A DNA stretch of 28,919 nt from a virus: the IMG/VR virus record IMGVR_UViG_3300013372_000715, positions 1 through 28,919 of that record; one strand, 5' to 3'. The position numbers and the translations under genes were made by a program. The notes under the pieces are model-generated. The model was not told the origin of the DNA and did not search any database. It saw nothing but the letters and a program-made list of their open reading frames with translations. Shown in pieces: positions 1 through 6,925 of the stretch (its first letter is position 1; each line of letters opens with the position of its first letter).

Positions 1-1
1 C

Positions 2-154
2 AGTATAGCAGAAGGTAGTTATGCCCAAGATTGTATACAAGGTGCACAAGATGCTGTAGAGTATTATGATAGTGTCACAGGCGATATCGAAGAACTCAAG
101 AAGTCATATGAATGGGCTTGGTTGAAAGAGTTCTATAAGAAAAAGTATAAATAA
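2..154 (+). CDS. C-terminal end of an unknown protein (partial)
   Basis: An open frame runs from the left edge to a TAA at 152-154 and gives 50 residues ending in WLKEFYKKKYK. The piece is helical and charged, with acidic stretches followed by a lysine-rich end. I do not recognise the family. The start lies outside the window. The last codons overlap a perfect TATAAATA late-promoter motif at 146-153, so the end of this gene also carries the likely promoter for the next unit. Frame use and the clean stop support it as real, but the short length limits certainty. Confidence 0.6.
   Translation, partial: SIAEGSYAQDCIQGAQDAVEYYDSVTGDIEELKKSYEWAWLKEFYKKKYK
146..153 (+). promoter_or_regulatory. T4-type late promoter motif TATAAATA
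   Basis: This is an exact match to the T4 late-promoter consensus, lying over the stop of the upstream gene. By T4 spacing (last A near -6) transcription would begin near 159, giving a leader of about 140 nt before the methyltransferase ATG at 300. No sigma70-like -35/-10 pair is evident nearby. Confidence 0.5.
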
Positions 155-158
155 TCAC

Positions 159-299
159 AGCCGCCCTACCTTCTGGTGTAAGGTTTGTCGCACAGCGATG
201 GCTTAAGTAGGATCAAGGCACACTGCAGGTGCTAGAGATGAACCAGACATATATCCAAAATGACTTTACAAACGTCTACATATCTGTTAGAATCATAAG
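159..299 (+). ncRNA. Candidate structured 5' leader RNA
   Basis: This noncoding stretch can fold as a small three-way junction. The closing stem is CCTAC (165-169) with GTAGG (207-211), one arm is CTT/AAG (170-172 with 180-182), and a second arm is TCGC-ACA-GCGA (188-198). A further hairpin GCAC/GTGC (218-221 with 229-232) follows. It starts just after the predicted late start site and precedes the methyltransferase gene, which has no strong ribosome binding site. I could not match it to a known riboswitch. The stems are short and could be chance. Confidence 0.25.
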
Positions 300-1577
300 A
301 TGATCATACCAGATATTCTTAATTATTTCAAACAATACCAAGATAGTCGCGGTATACCACATGTGCCTAATAGTGAATGGCGCAACTTCATACAGCAATA
401 TGGTAAAAGGGATATCAAGGATAGTCTCACAGATTATATCGTATCTAACAATTTACCATTTCCTAGCAAGCAGATTGGTCATACAGAAATGATTGAACTG
501 TTCGATAGGTTCATTAAAACTAGTATGTTAGATCAATATAAGTATCCTAATCCTTCTGATGTATTTGAACGTGCAGACTACAAATACAAATATACAGACA
601 AGCCTTTGGGCGTCATTGATAAATCACACACATACAACAGCGTAAGCAATTACTTCCAACAAGAAAATCGCATGAAATGTGGAAGCAATCAATGTAGCAG
701 TCCATGGGATATATGGCATAGCCGCAAGTTACTTGACGATATGAATTGGCACTTCTGGCGACTAGGCACATTGGGAAAGAGTGACGTTTGCGAGAACACT
801 TTCCGTAGCGCATTTCGTATTGGTACATATACTGCTACACAATTCAAACCTAACGTGGCTAAGGCATTGTATGAAAAGCACAACGCACGTAAAGTACTAG
901 ACACTAGTTGTGGTTGGGGAGATAGATTGGCGGGCTTCTATGCTACGAAATCTACAGAATTATATGTAGGTTGTGATCCTAATCCTGAAGTATATAACAC
1001 ATATAAAGATCAATGTGTTGAATATGAAAAAATATTAGGATGTAGTAATCCTATATTGCGTGATAACGGTGATCACTTCATCTGTATCGGCACTAAGCAT
1101 GTCATCATATACAATCTTCCTAGCGAAGATGTCGATTGGAATCAGTATGCGAATACGTTTGACTTTTATTTTACGAGTCCTCCTTATTTTGAGACTGAGC
1201 GTTATGCCAGTAATAATAGTTCAACACAGAGTTGGAGCCGCTACTCGACCTTTGAGAGTTGGAAGCATGACTTCTTTTTCAAAGTAAATCGCATGGTATG
1301 GGACACATTGACCGATGATGGGTATATGATGATCAATATCATTGAACCAAGAACTAACAAAGGTGTGAGATTGAACCTATGTGATGACATGGTGGATGAT
1401 ATACTGACTTATAATAATGCATACTATCTTGGCAAGATAGGTATGCGTATGCAGGCTCGACCACATGCTATTGTCAATGCTAGTAAAAATAGCATATTTG
1501 TAGAGCCTATATGGGTCTTTAGAAAGAACGACCAGTCATACCCGATAAATACTAATAGTTTGATAGAGTTTATATGA
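300..1577 (+). CDS. Class I DNA methyltransferase (N4-cytosine/N6-adenine type)
   Basis: This 425-aa protein carries an AdoMet-binding motif I at about residues 199-208 (VLDTSCGWGD) and a catalytic TSPPY at 292-296. SPPY is the motif IV form typical of amino-methyltransferases that modify cytosine N4 or adenine N6. The motif I to motif IV order is normal for this layout. The N-terminal 180 residues hold no domain I recognise and may be the target-recognition part. The likely role is phage DNA self-modification against host restriction, or an orphan enzyme, since no restriction partner is visible. The ATG at 300 lacks a clear Shine-Dalgarno and follows a long leader. The stop overlaps the next start as ATGA. 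Base specificity cannot be read from sequence. Confidence 0.8.
   Translation: MIIPDILNYFKQYQDSRGIPHVPNSEWRNFIQQYGKRDIKDSLTDYIVSNNLPFPSKQIGHTEMIELFDRFIKTSMLDQYKYPNPSDVFERADYKYKYTDKPLGVIDKSHTYNSVSNYFQQENRMKCGSNQCSSPWDIWHSRKLLDDMNWHFWRLGTLGKSDVCENTFRSAFRIGTYTATQFKPNVAKALYEKHNARKVLDTSCGWGDRLAGFYATKSTELYVGCDPNPEVYNTYKDQCVEYEKILGCSNPILRDNGDHFICIGTKHVIIYNLPSEDVDWNQYANTFDFYFTSPPYFETERYASNNSSTQSWSRYSTFESWKHDFFFKVNRMVWDTLTDDGYMMINIIEPRTNKGVRLNLCDDMVDDILTYNNAYYLGKIGMRMQARPHAIVNASKNSIFVEPIWVFRKNDQSYPINTNSLIEFI
1543..1552 (+). promoter_or_regulatory. Late-promoter-like decamer CGATAAATAC
   Basis: This decamer occurs in identical form again at 17742 and 20894, each time 19-30 bases before an ATG. Here it lies inside the 3' end of the methyltransferase gene, 22 bases before the microprotein start at 1574. 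By T4 spacing transcription would begin near 1557. Its position inside coding sequence lowers confidence. Confidence 0.35.
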
Positions 1578-1705
1578 TAGATATTAAAGAGTTAGTTTAT
1601 AAAGCGTTATTCGCCCTTTTAGCATCTTATGTGGGTTATAAGTTATTATTAGAGGTGTGGTGTGTTCTTATGGACTTATATATTAAGTCTGGGAGAAGAA
1701 TATGA
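1574..1705 (+). CDS. Single-pass membrane microprotein, 43 aa
   Basis: The reading frame begins at an ATG that overlaps the methyltransferase stop (ATGA) and ends in a TGA that overlaps the next gene's ATG (ATATGA). The product starts MIDIKELVYKALFALLASYV. It has a hydrophobic segment over about residues 10-27 and a basic end (KSGRRI), which suggests one membrane span. The double overlap indicates translational coupling within an operon and is the main support for a real gene. I recognise no family. Given its neighbours it may act at the envelope together with the secreted His-rich protein, but that is inference. Confidence 0.55.
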   Translation: MIDIKELVYKALFALLASYVGYKLLLEVWCVLMDLYIKSGRRI

Positions 1706-2103
1706 AAAAAATCGTAGCAGGTATTTTAAGTTTATTTGCGTTAACAGCAAATGCAGGCGGCATCGATTGCCGCTCAGGGGTAGACCACAAGCATCCATCA
1801 TGCTACTCAAAACCACATGTGGTACATGTACAGCATCATGGTCATCGTCATCTACATAACCGTCATTGGCATCATAGACATGCTCCGGTGATTATACATC
1901 GCCACCATGATAATTGGGTAGCACCATTAGTAGGTGGAGTGATTCTTGGTGCAGTCATTGCAGATGCAAACGCAAGGGAAAAAGATAGAGAAGAAAAAGT
2001 CATCATTCAGCAAACTAAACCTGTGCAAGTCTGTACTGAGTGGAAAGAAATTATTACTGAAGATGGAAAGATTTACAAGGAAAGAACTTGTAGAGAATTA
2101 TGA
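1702..2103 (+). CDS. Secreted His-rich protein
   Basis: This 133-aa protein begins with a clear signal peptide (MKKIVAGILSLFALTANA, cleavage after ANA). A middle section (about residues 38-70) is extremely His-rich, with many HH and HRH runs that could bind metal such as Zn, Ni or Cu. A glycine-zipper-like hydrophobic stretch follows (VAPLVGGVILGAVIADANA). The C-terminus has two cysteines in a VCTEWKEI...ERTCREL pattern that could form a disulfide in the periplasm. The ribosome binding site is GGGAGAAG just upstream. It overlaps the preceding microprotein and ends directly before the tmRNA acceptor piece. The function is unknown; envelope or metal association is inferred from composition. Confidence 0.75.
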   Translation: MKKIVAGILSLFALTANAGGIDCRSGVDHKHPSCYSKPHVVHVQHHGHRHLHNRHWHHRHAPVIIHRHHDNWVAPLVGGVILGAVIADANAREKDREEKVIIQQTKPVQVCTEWKEIITEDGKIYKERTCREL

Positions 2104-2163
2104 TCGTATGAAGTGAAGAGAAAAGTGTTCTGGACGCGGGTGCGAATCCCGCCAGGTCCACCA
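2104..2163 (+). ncRNA. ssrA: Acceptor piece of a permuted two-piece tmRNA (ssrA)
   Basis: This segment encodes the 3' half of tmRNA. It has a T-arm with stem GCGGG/CCCGC (2136-2140 and 2148-2152) around a 7-nt loop TGCGAAT, then the 3' acceptor strand CAGGTCC (2153-2159), discriminator A2160 and encoded CCA (2161-2163). CAGGTCC pairs over all seven positions with GGGCCTG at 2579-2585, including the G3-U70 wobble that marks alanine acceptors. UCUG (2129-2132) can pair with CAGA (2612-2615), matching the P2 helix position next to GACGCGGG in ordinary tmRNA. The T-loop has G where U55 is normal. The exact 5' end is not resolved; 2104 is the first base after the upstream stop. Being upstream of the coding piece makes the gene circularly permuted. 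Confidence 0.9.
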
Positions 2164-2175
2164 TAAGGAAGTTTA

Positions 2176-2577
2176 ATGCGTATTAATGAAGTGACAGAAT
2201 CAATTCAAGTCCCGAAATATCTATATAAGTGGGTGGACGGAAATCAATTTCAAAAGTATCTTGATGCTAAGAAGTTGCCAGTCAAACGTGGGTATTCCCA
2301 TTACATAGAATCTGAAGGCAAGATGATTCCCGGAAATAGTTTTACTGATAAAGAACATATCAGTCGCTGGACGGGAGATACCTTGGTTAGAATTGATACA
2401 TCAACTATTAATAACGCAATTTATCCAATACCAGGAAATAAGACTTTTATGCGTACCAAGGGGATGACTAGCAATAATTATGATCCTAACGCATGGAAGT
2501 ACGAAAGTGATGAGATTGACGAGTATTGGATAGCCGGCACATTAGATTTATCAAGTGCTGAAATAGTTTCTTTATGA
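2176..2577 (+). CDS. Unknown protein encoded inside the tmRNA intervening segment
   Basis: This 133-aa protein begins 12 bases after the tmRNA CCA, behind a good AAGGAAG ribosome binding site (2165-2171). Its TGA (2575-2577) ends one base before the mature 5' end of the tmRNA coding piece at 2579. It therefore fills nearly the whole intervening segment that permuted tmRNA genes normally discard. The N-terminus MRINEVTE resembles the short prohead-targeting-like tags seen elsewhere in this window (MRAREFLTE), with a possible V-T-E cleavage site. The middle (LYKWVDGNQFQKYLDAKKLP ... PGNSFTDKEHISRW) faintly recalls ADP-ribosyltransferase or RNA 2'-phosphotransferase folds, but I see no decisive catalytic motif and leave the function open. 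Confidence 0.75.
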   Translation: MRINEVTESIQVPKYLYKWVDGNQFQKYLDAKKLPVKRGYSHYIESEGKMIPGNSFTDKEHISRWTGDTLVRIDTSTINNAIYPIPGNKTFMRTKGMTSNNYDPNAWKYESDEIDEYWIAGTLDLSSAEIVSL

Positions 2578-2578
2578 T

Positions 2579-2736
2579 GGGCCTGCATAGTTTCGACAGG
2601 GCAAAGAGTAACAGAGTGGACGATCCGAGAGGCGACTGACGTAATCAGAGCAAAACAGTAGATGCAAACGATTCTACATACGCTCTAGCCGCTTGAGGCT
2701 AAGCCGGGGTTGACAACCTTGTAACCAACAGTCGGG
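2579..2736 (+). ncRNA. ssrA: Coding piece of a permuted two-piece tmRNA (ssrA)
   Basis: The mature 5' end is GGGCCTG (2579-2585), which pairs with the acceptor strand at 2153-2159. The tmRNA D-loop signature TTTCGACAGGG follows (2591-2601). The resume codon GCA at 2664 opens the tag frame A-N-D-S-T-Y-A-L-A-A, with stop TGA at 2694-2696. The tag closely resembles the enterobacterial ANDENYALAA degradation tag. A hairpin CTGA/TCAG lies upstream in the region expected for pseudoknot 1. The piece is much shorter downstream of the tag than one-piece tmRNA, as expected for split forms. It would rescue stalled ribosomes and tag proteins for ClpXP-type proteolysis during infection. The mature 3' end is not fixed by sequence. 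Confidence 0.93.
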
Positions 2737-2762
2737 AAAGGCCTTTAGGGGCCTTTCTTTTT
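2737..2762 (+). terminator. Rho-independent terminator after tmRNA
   Basis: A 7-bp stem AAAGGCC/GGCCTTT (2737-2743 with 2750-2756), a 6-nt loop and a CTTTTT tail form a classical intrinsic terminator closing the tmRNA transcript. The next gene starts 15 bases later, so it needs its own promoter. Confidence 0.85.
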
Positions 2763-2776
2763 AACTAAATATATGC
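2763..2776 (+). promoter_or_regulatory. Late promoter motif ACTAAATA five bases before the ATG
   Basis: TAAATA (2766-2771) is followed by exactly five bases and then the ATG at 2777. It sits between a strong terminator and the start codon, with no Shine-Dalgarno in the gap. With T4 late-promoter geometry the start of transcription would be the A of the ATG, predicting a leaderless mRNA. Confidence 0.5.
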
Positions 2777-5485
2777 ATGGACATAAAAGAACTTGAATCA
2801 TTTAGACTTGCTGATGCAGTGAAATTTCACAGCGAACTTAACCCTAAACTTTGGATCGGGGACGACTTAGATCCGATAGTCTATGACAAACTCATGGCTA
2901 TGGCTGAAGACTTCATGTCCGAACTAGGTATAGGAAAACTCAAGGTAGAGGATATTACTATAAGCGGTAGTAACGCGGCCTACTCATACACTCCGCATAG
3001 CGACATAGACCTGCATATACTTGTAGACATGGATAAACTATCTAATGATGAGGTTTATCGTGAGTTGTTCAATGCGAAAAAGAATGAATATAATAATTCA
3101 CATGATCTAAAAATACGTGGTATACCCGTAGAATTATATGTTCAGGATAGTGAACAACCGCACCATAGTCTAGGTGAATATAGTTTACTTAAGAAAGATT
3201 GGATTAGAGTTCCTGTCAGACGTAAAGCCAACTTTGATCAAGACAGAACCAGAGCAAAGTATGAGAAACTAGGTGAGTTGATCGAATTAGCATTGAAATC
3301 AAAAAGATTAAAAGATGTTGAGCGTGTACTAGATATCATTAAGAGATATCGCAAATCAGGATTAGATCAAACGGGTGAATTTGGTCCTGAGAATCTAGCG
3401 TTCAAAGCAATAAGAAAACACGGCTTGTTTAAAGCACTATGGGATTTAAAACAAGAATTACATAGCAAGGAGTTAAGCCTCGCTAATGAGATGGGTGAAG
3501 ATTATGATCCGAACGGCCCGCCACCAGGACCTGAGTTCAAACCTAGTCATAAGAAAATCAAAGGACAAAAGGTCGACCCTACATACAATGTAGGTGAAGC
3601 AAGAAGTAATCCAGAACAAAACGTCAAAGCAGAGTCAGGCATGAAAGAGTTAGATGCTATTGCTGACACTATTAGTGATCCTGAGAACTGGGCTATCAGT
3701 ATGACTAGTGAGCCCAAGTTAGGTATCAACCCGCAAGTAGGTATTAGTGAAGACACACCTAAAGGCATATACTTCTATCCATTGAATTATGTGTTGGGCA
3801 TGATTAAAAGCCGCAGACCTTTACCATGGGGCAATGACTATCCTTATATTCAGTTGTTTCAATATGACCGTTCAGGTGAAATGACAGAACAAACAAAAGT
3901 TGACCCTGCTAAACTAAAACAAGCATTAAGTAAATATTGCCCACCTGAAATAATGCAACAAGCAGAAGAAGATGGTGACTATGATGGTACACCATATTGG
4001 TTCATTTACGATTGTTTAAGCAGATTAGGCGAGAGTGATGAAACCAATATTGTTCGTTGGAATAAAGTATTACGTGACTTAGGCTTTACTAGCGTATATG
4101 ATCCGGGTGAGGGTTGGATTGCTTACAATGAGCCGACACAAGGTGTTGTATTAGATCCAAGAATCATCAAACAACATAAGACAATTGCTAATCGTAAAGA
4201 ATCAAAAGTAATTACACCTGCTCGTATTGCACAGTTACTATTTGACGAAATAGATATGGAACTAGCCAGAAATAGGATATGGCAATTATATGATCCAGAT
4301 GGTAGTAAACTTAGACAGGCTGTTAAGAAATATGCCGAAGACCCTAAATTCAAACCATATATGGGTAAACCGGGCAGTCAAGAATTAGAAGATAAAATAA
4401 AAGGTTATAGATTGTACGGGGCAAGACAATTATCAGATGTTGCTATGGAATGGTATAAAGCACAACAGCAAGTTAATGAAGCATTTGACCAACCCTATAG
4501 ACTTAAATGGGAAGCAGGTGATTACGGGGATGTTGACGCATATGCTAAATTAGATGATGGCACTTATCTAAGTATCATGTTCAACAAGGGATATAACCAA
4601 GACAAAGAAGAAGCATGGAATGTTGAGTTCTTTAGAAACAATAGCCAAGAAGTAACAGGTGAAGGCGATCAACAGCGTGTATTTGCTACTGTGTTGAGTG
4701 CGATTCAAAAATTCATTAAAAAGTACAAGCCTAACAAAGTTATATTTTCAGCAAGCAAAGAAGTTGATGATGGTCAGAAATCACAAAGCAGAGCAAGACT
4801 ATACGATAGTTTAGTTCAACGTTATGCAAGGGCATGGGGTTTCCGTGCTTTCCGTGCTGATGCGGGTAACAAGGTTATATATGAATTAAGTAAGATAAAG
4901 AAAGATGTAGCAGAAGATTCTAGTAACAATATCCCAACCATTGGGATCAATGTAAGAAGTGACGGTGACATTGATTATGCTAGTTTGATAGTTGACGGGA
5001 AAAAGAAATACGAATCTAGAAAAACTGACAGTCTTAGACCATATATAGGTAAAACTGTTGGAATTGTTAGAACCGGCAATGGCCCTGCAGTTGCGATTGG
5101 ACAAGTGACTATAGGTGAACCCATAGTAGTAGATGCAGAAAAGTTCAATAGACTTAGAAAACAACATCTAGTCCCACAAGGTAGTAAATTCGATATTGAT
5201 AGTGATGGTACAAAATATCTGTATCCAATGATTAATCCAGTACGCTGGGATAATGAAAAACCAATAAAAAGTAAGGGTATCGTTTCTAGAAAAATGCAAG
5301 AGCAAGGTGTGGCGGAGGCAAGTGGATATATCCCAAGCGAAAAAGAAAAAAATGATCCACGCTTCAAAACAGCACTAACTATAGATGTGAAGCCTGATAG
5401 TATCAAAAAGAACGCAAAAGCGTTTAGTTGGCTCACAAGCAGAGCAGGCATTCCGCCTCAAGCAAAAACAAACGGCAAAGTTTAA
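2777..5485 (+). CDS. Multidomain protein: nucleotidyltransferase, NEPTQ module, GNAT-like, ASCH-like
   Basis: The 902-aa product starts with a Pol-beta-type nucleotidyltransferase domain, showing GS (64-65) and SDIDL (75-79) with the paired aspartates D76 and D78. A helical part follows to about 270. Residues 276-565 contain a module with NEPTQGVVLDP, a sequence style common in large phage polyvalent proteins. Residues 569-710 (SIMFNKGYN ... IFSASKEVDDG ... SRARLYDSLVQRYARAWGF) look GNAT-like. Residues 714-844 (LIVDGKKKYESRKTDSLRPY) look like an ASCH RNA-binding-type domain. A short tail ends the chain. V-G-E-A (272), V-N-E-A (566), V-A-E-D (711) and V-A-E-A (845) sit at the domain borders and resemble prohead-protease sites. 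This suggests cargo packed in the head and cut into separate proteins. Domain names other than the nucleotidyltransferase are tentative. Confidence 0.8.
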   Translation: MDIKELESFRLADAVKFHSELNPKLWIGDDLDPIVYDKLMAMAEDFMSELGIGKLKVEDITISGSNAAYSYTPHSDIDLHILVDMDKLSNDEVYRELFNAKKNEYNNSHDLKIRGIPVELYVQDSEQPHHSLGEYSLLKKDWIRVPVRRKANFDQDRTRAKYEKLGELIELALKSKRLKDVERVLDIIKRYRKSGLDQTGEFGPENLAFKAIRKHGLFKALWDLKQELHSKELSLANEMGEDYDPNGPPPGPEFKPSHKKIKGQKVDPTYNVGEARSNPEQNVKAESGMKELDAIADTISDPENWAISMTSEPKLGINPQVGISEDTPKGIYFYPLNYVLGMIKSRRPLPWGNDYPYIQLFQYDRSGEMTEQTKVDPAKLKQALSKYCPPEIMQQAEEDGDYDGTPYWFIYDCLSRLGESDETNIVRWNKVLRDLGFTSVYDPGEGWIAYNEPTQGVVLDPRIIKQHKTIANRKESKVITPARIAQLLFDEIDMELARNRIWQLYDPDGSKLRQAVKKYAEDPKFKPYMGKPGSQELEDKIKGYRLYGARQLSDVAMEWYKAQQQVNEAFDQPYRLKWEAGDYGDVDAYAKLDDGTYLSIMFNKGYNQDKEEAWNVEFFRNNSQEVTGEGDQQRVFATVLSAIQKFIKKYKPNKVIFSASKEVDDGQKSQSRARLYDSLVQRYARAWGFRAFRADAGNKVIYELSKIKKDVAEDSSNNIPTIGINVRSDGDIDYASLIVDGKKKYESRKTDSLRPYIGKTVGIVRTGNGPAVAIGQVTIGEPIVVDAEKFNRLRKQHLVPQGSKFDIDSDGTKYLYPMINPVRWDNEKPIKSKGIVSRKMQEQGVAEASGYIPSEKEKNDPRFKTALTIDVKPDSIKKNAKAFSWLTSRAGIPPQAKTNGKV

Positions 5486-5497
5486 CAAAGGATAATC

Positions 5498-6295
5498 ATG
5501 ACCGCACAAAGAATACTAATCATGGGTCTACCAGGATCAGGTAAGACTTATCTAGCACAGCATTTATTAGATCATTTACAAGCAGAAAAGAAACGTGTGC
5601 ATTGGCTAAATGCTGATGATGTTAGAAAGAAATATAACGATTGGGATTTTAGCCACGAAGGACGTATCCGTCAAAGTTTGCGTATGCGTGAACTAGCAGA
5701 CAGTATGACGGACATGGATTATGTCATTTGTGACTTTGTTGCTCCGTTAGTTGAAATGCGTAACAACTTTAAAGCAGATTGGACTATCTGGGTTGATACG
5801 ATTGACAAGGGTCGATTTGACGATACTAACAAAGTCTTTATTCCTCCTGAACAATATGATTTCCGTATTATCGAACAAAACGCAGAAAAATGGAGCGAAT
5901 TCATTTTTGCCCATTTATATGACAACCGTCGTAGACCTGTGTTTGATTGGCAAAAAGAAACAGTACAAATGTTAGGTCGTTGGCAACCATGGCATGAAGG
6001 TCATCGTAAACTATTTGAACGTGCTATCGCTAAGACAGGTCAAGTAGTTATACAGATACGTGACTGTCAAGGTTGGCAGGGTTCCAATCCATTTGCAATT
6101 GACCAAGTAAAGAGTTATATTAAGCGTGACTTGGATATGCTATATCAAGGTCAATATGAAATACAAATTGTTCCAAATATTGTGAACATCACATATGGTC
6201 GTGACGTAGGTTACAAGATTGAGCAAGAGACATTCGATGATGCTACACATTCAATCAGCGCAACAAAAATCCGCAAGGAGATGGGACTTAAGTGA
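5498..6295 (+). CDS. Bifunctional P-loop kinase / HxGH nucleotidylyltransferase
   Basis: The 265-aa protein joins two enzymes. Residues 1-145 are a P-loop kinase with Walker A GLPGSGKT (10-17), NADDVR (38-43) and a DFVAP segment (79-83), resembling adenylylsulfate (APS) kinase. Residues 155-265 are a nucleotidylyltransferase with HEGH (166-169, the HxGH motif) and ISATKIR (253-259, the ISxxxxR motif), as in cytidylyltransferases and NMN adenylyltransferases. Such fusions are usually labelled APS kinase/cytidylyltransferase in phages. With an NAD synthetase gene 1.9 kb downstream, an NaMN/NMN adenylyltransferase role is a reasonable alternative. The ribosome binding site AAAGGA is 13 bases after the upstream stop. 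The substrate is not determined. Confidence 0.8.
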   Translation: MTAQRILIMGLPGSGKTYLAQHLLDHLQAEKKRVHWLNADDVRKKYNDWDFSHEGRIRQSLRMRELADSMTDMDYVICDFVAPLVEMRNNFKADWTIWVDTIDKGRFDDTNKVFIPPEQYDFRIIEQNAEKWSEFIFAHLYDNRRRPVFDWQKETVQMLGRWQPWHEGHRKLFERAIAKTGQVVIQIRDCQGWQGSNPFAIDQVKSYIKRDLDMLYQGQYEIQIVPNIVNITYGRDVGYKIEQETFDDATHSISATKIRKEMGLK

Positions 6296-6296
6296 T

Positions 6297-6557
6297 ATGG
6301 AGCGCCGCTTTCAAACGGCACTTGAAGCCGGTAAAGTTGTAGATCAACTGCGCCGGCAACTTAAGACTATCAACTACAATAGCGACCTAAGAAAATTTCT
6401 CAAGAACATAGAAGATCAGGTAGCAGAATTAAGTAGCGCAGAGGTTGTAGCCCGGCAATCTCACAAGTCTAGTCTAGTAGAACGACCTTTAGAAAATCTA
6501 CATAAATCCATAGACTATTTGGAAAAACTGATACTTATCGCTAAGTTATCAGAGTAA
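6297..6557 (+). CDS. Small coiled-coil protein
   Basis: I place the start at the ATG at 6297, directly after the upstream TGA, because the frame upstream of it is the shadow of the nucleotidylyltransferase gene. The 86-aa product (MERRFQTALEAGKVVDQL...) is rich in Leu, Glu, Lys and Arg with heptad-like spacing and is probably an all-helical coiled coil. An AAGGAG lies 16 bases upstream, longer than ideal, so translation may be coupled to the upstream gene. The family is unknown. It is the last gene before the first early-type promoter. Confidence 0.65.
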   Translation: MERRFQTALEAGKVVDQLRRQLKTINYNSDLRKFLKNIEDQVAELSSAEVVARQSHKSSLVERPLENLHKSIDYLEKLILIAKLSE

Positions 6558-6566
6558 AAACCCTAT

Positions 6567-6589
6567 ATAAATCAACAACTTACGATGCC
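6567..6589 (+). repeat. Upstream promoter repeat, copy 1
   Basis: This 23-bp sequence (ATAAATCAAC then AACTTACGATGCC) is repeated without change at 8951-8973. Each copy lies 9-11 bases upstream of a sigma70 -35 box. It could be an activator, phage-factor or UP-like contact site. Confidence 0.7.
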
Positions 6590-6600
6590 TTAAAAAAGGC

Positions 6601-6629
6601 TTGACATTTGCATCGATTGGGTTCATAAT
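6601..6629 (+). promoter_or_regulatory. Sigma70-type promoter (TTGACA-17-CATAAT)
   Basis: A perfect -35 TTGACA (6601-6606) and a -10 CATAAT (6624-6629) are separated by 17 bp, the optimal spacing. The predicted start is near 6636, 23 bases before the ATG at 6659. The host RNA polymerase should read it, which fits early or middle expression. Confidence 0.8.
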
Positions 6630-6658
6630 ATACATATAGTCGATTCACGGAGCAATAA

Positions 6659-6925
6659 ATGGCTAAGACGATCAGTATCAAAGTTTTCGCAGACCCGGGC
6701 CATGCTTGGGCACGTTTCCCAAAATCACGCCTTACTACACTTGGTATCGCGGATAAGATTTCAACATATAGTTATCAAAATGGGTCAAATGCTTTCCTCG
6801 AGGAAGACTGTGACCTCTCAATATTGATTACTGCATTGCGTGATCGTGGCTATGAAATCAAGTTTAACGAAAGCCATACAAATCGGCAAAGTAAAATTCG
6901 TAGTTATGACTACTACAAGGCTTGA
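6659..6925 (+). CDS. Conserved small phage protein
   Basis: The 88-aa product contains KVFADPGHAWAR, GIADKISTYSYQNG and FLEEDCD, blocks I recall from a conserved family of small proteins in many phages and plasmids with no assigned function. It is cytosolic, with no signal or membrane segment. The ATG at 6659 follows an ACGGAG ribosome binding site and its own sigma70 promoter. The TGA stop (6923-6925) overlaps the -35 box of the next promoter, so transcription of the following gene is set up inside the tail of this one. The early-type promoter suggests expression soon after infection. Confidence 0.8.
   Translation: MAKTISIKVFADPGHAWARFPKSRLTTLGIADKISTYSYQNGSNAFLEEDCDLSILITALRDRGYEIKFNESHTNRQSKIRSYDYYKA

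Noticed and set aside
2104-2163. A tRNA gene ending in CCA
   Set aside because: Only the T-arm and the 3' acceptor strand are present, with no D-arm or anticodon arm; the missing half is the tmRNA coding piece at 2579.
4975-5451. 158-aa minus-strand frame with hydrophobic stretches
   Set aside because: It lies opposite the domain-rich 902-aa gene, has no start signals, and looks like a codon-bias shadow.
6219-6296. N-terminal extension of the coiled-coil gene
   Set aside because: It lies wholly inside the nucleotidylyltransferase gene in another frame; the ATG at 6297 follows that gene's stop.
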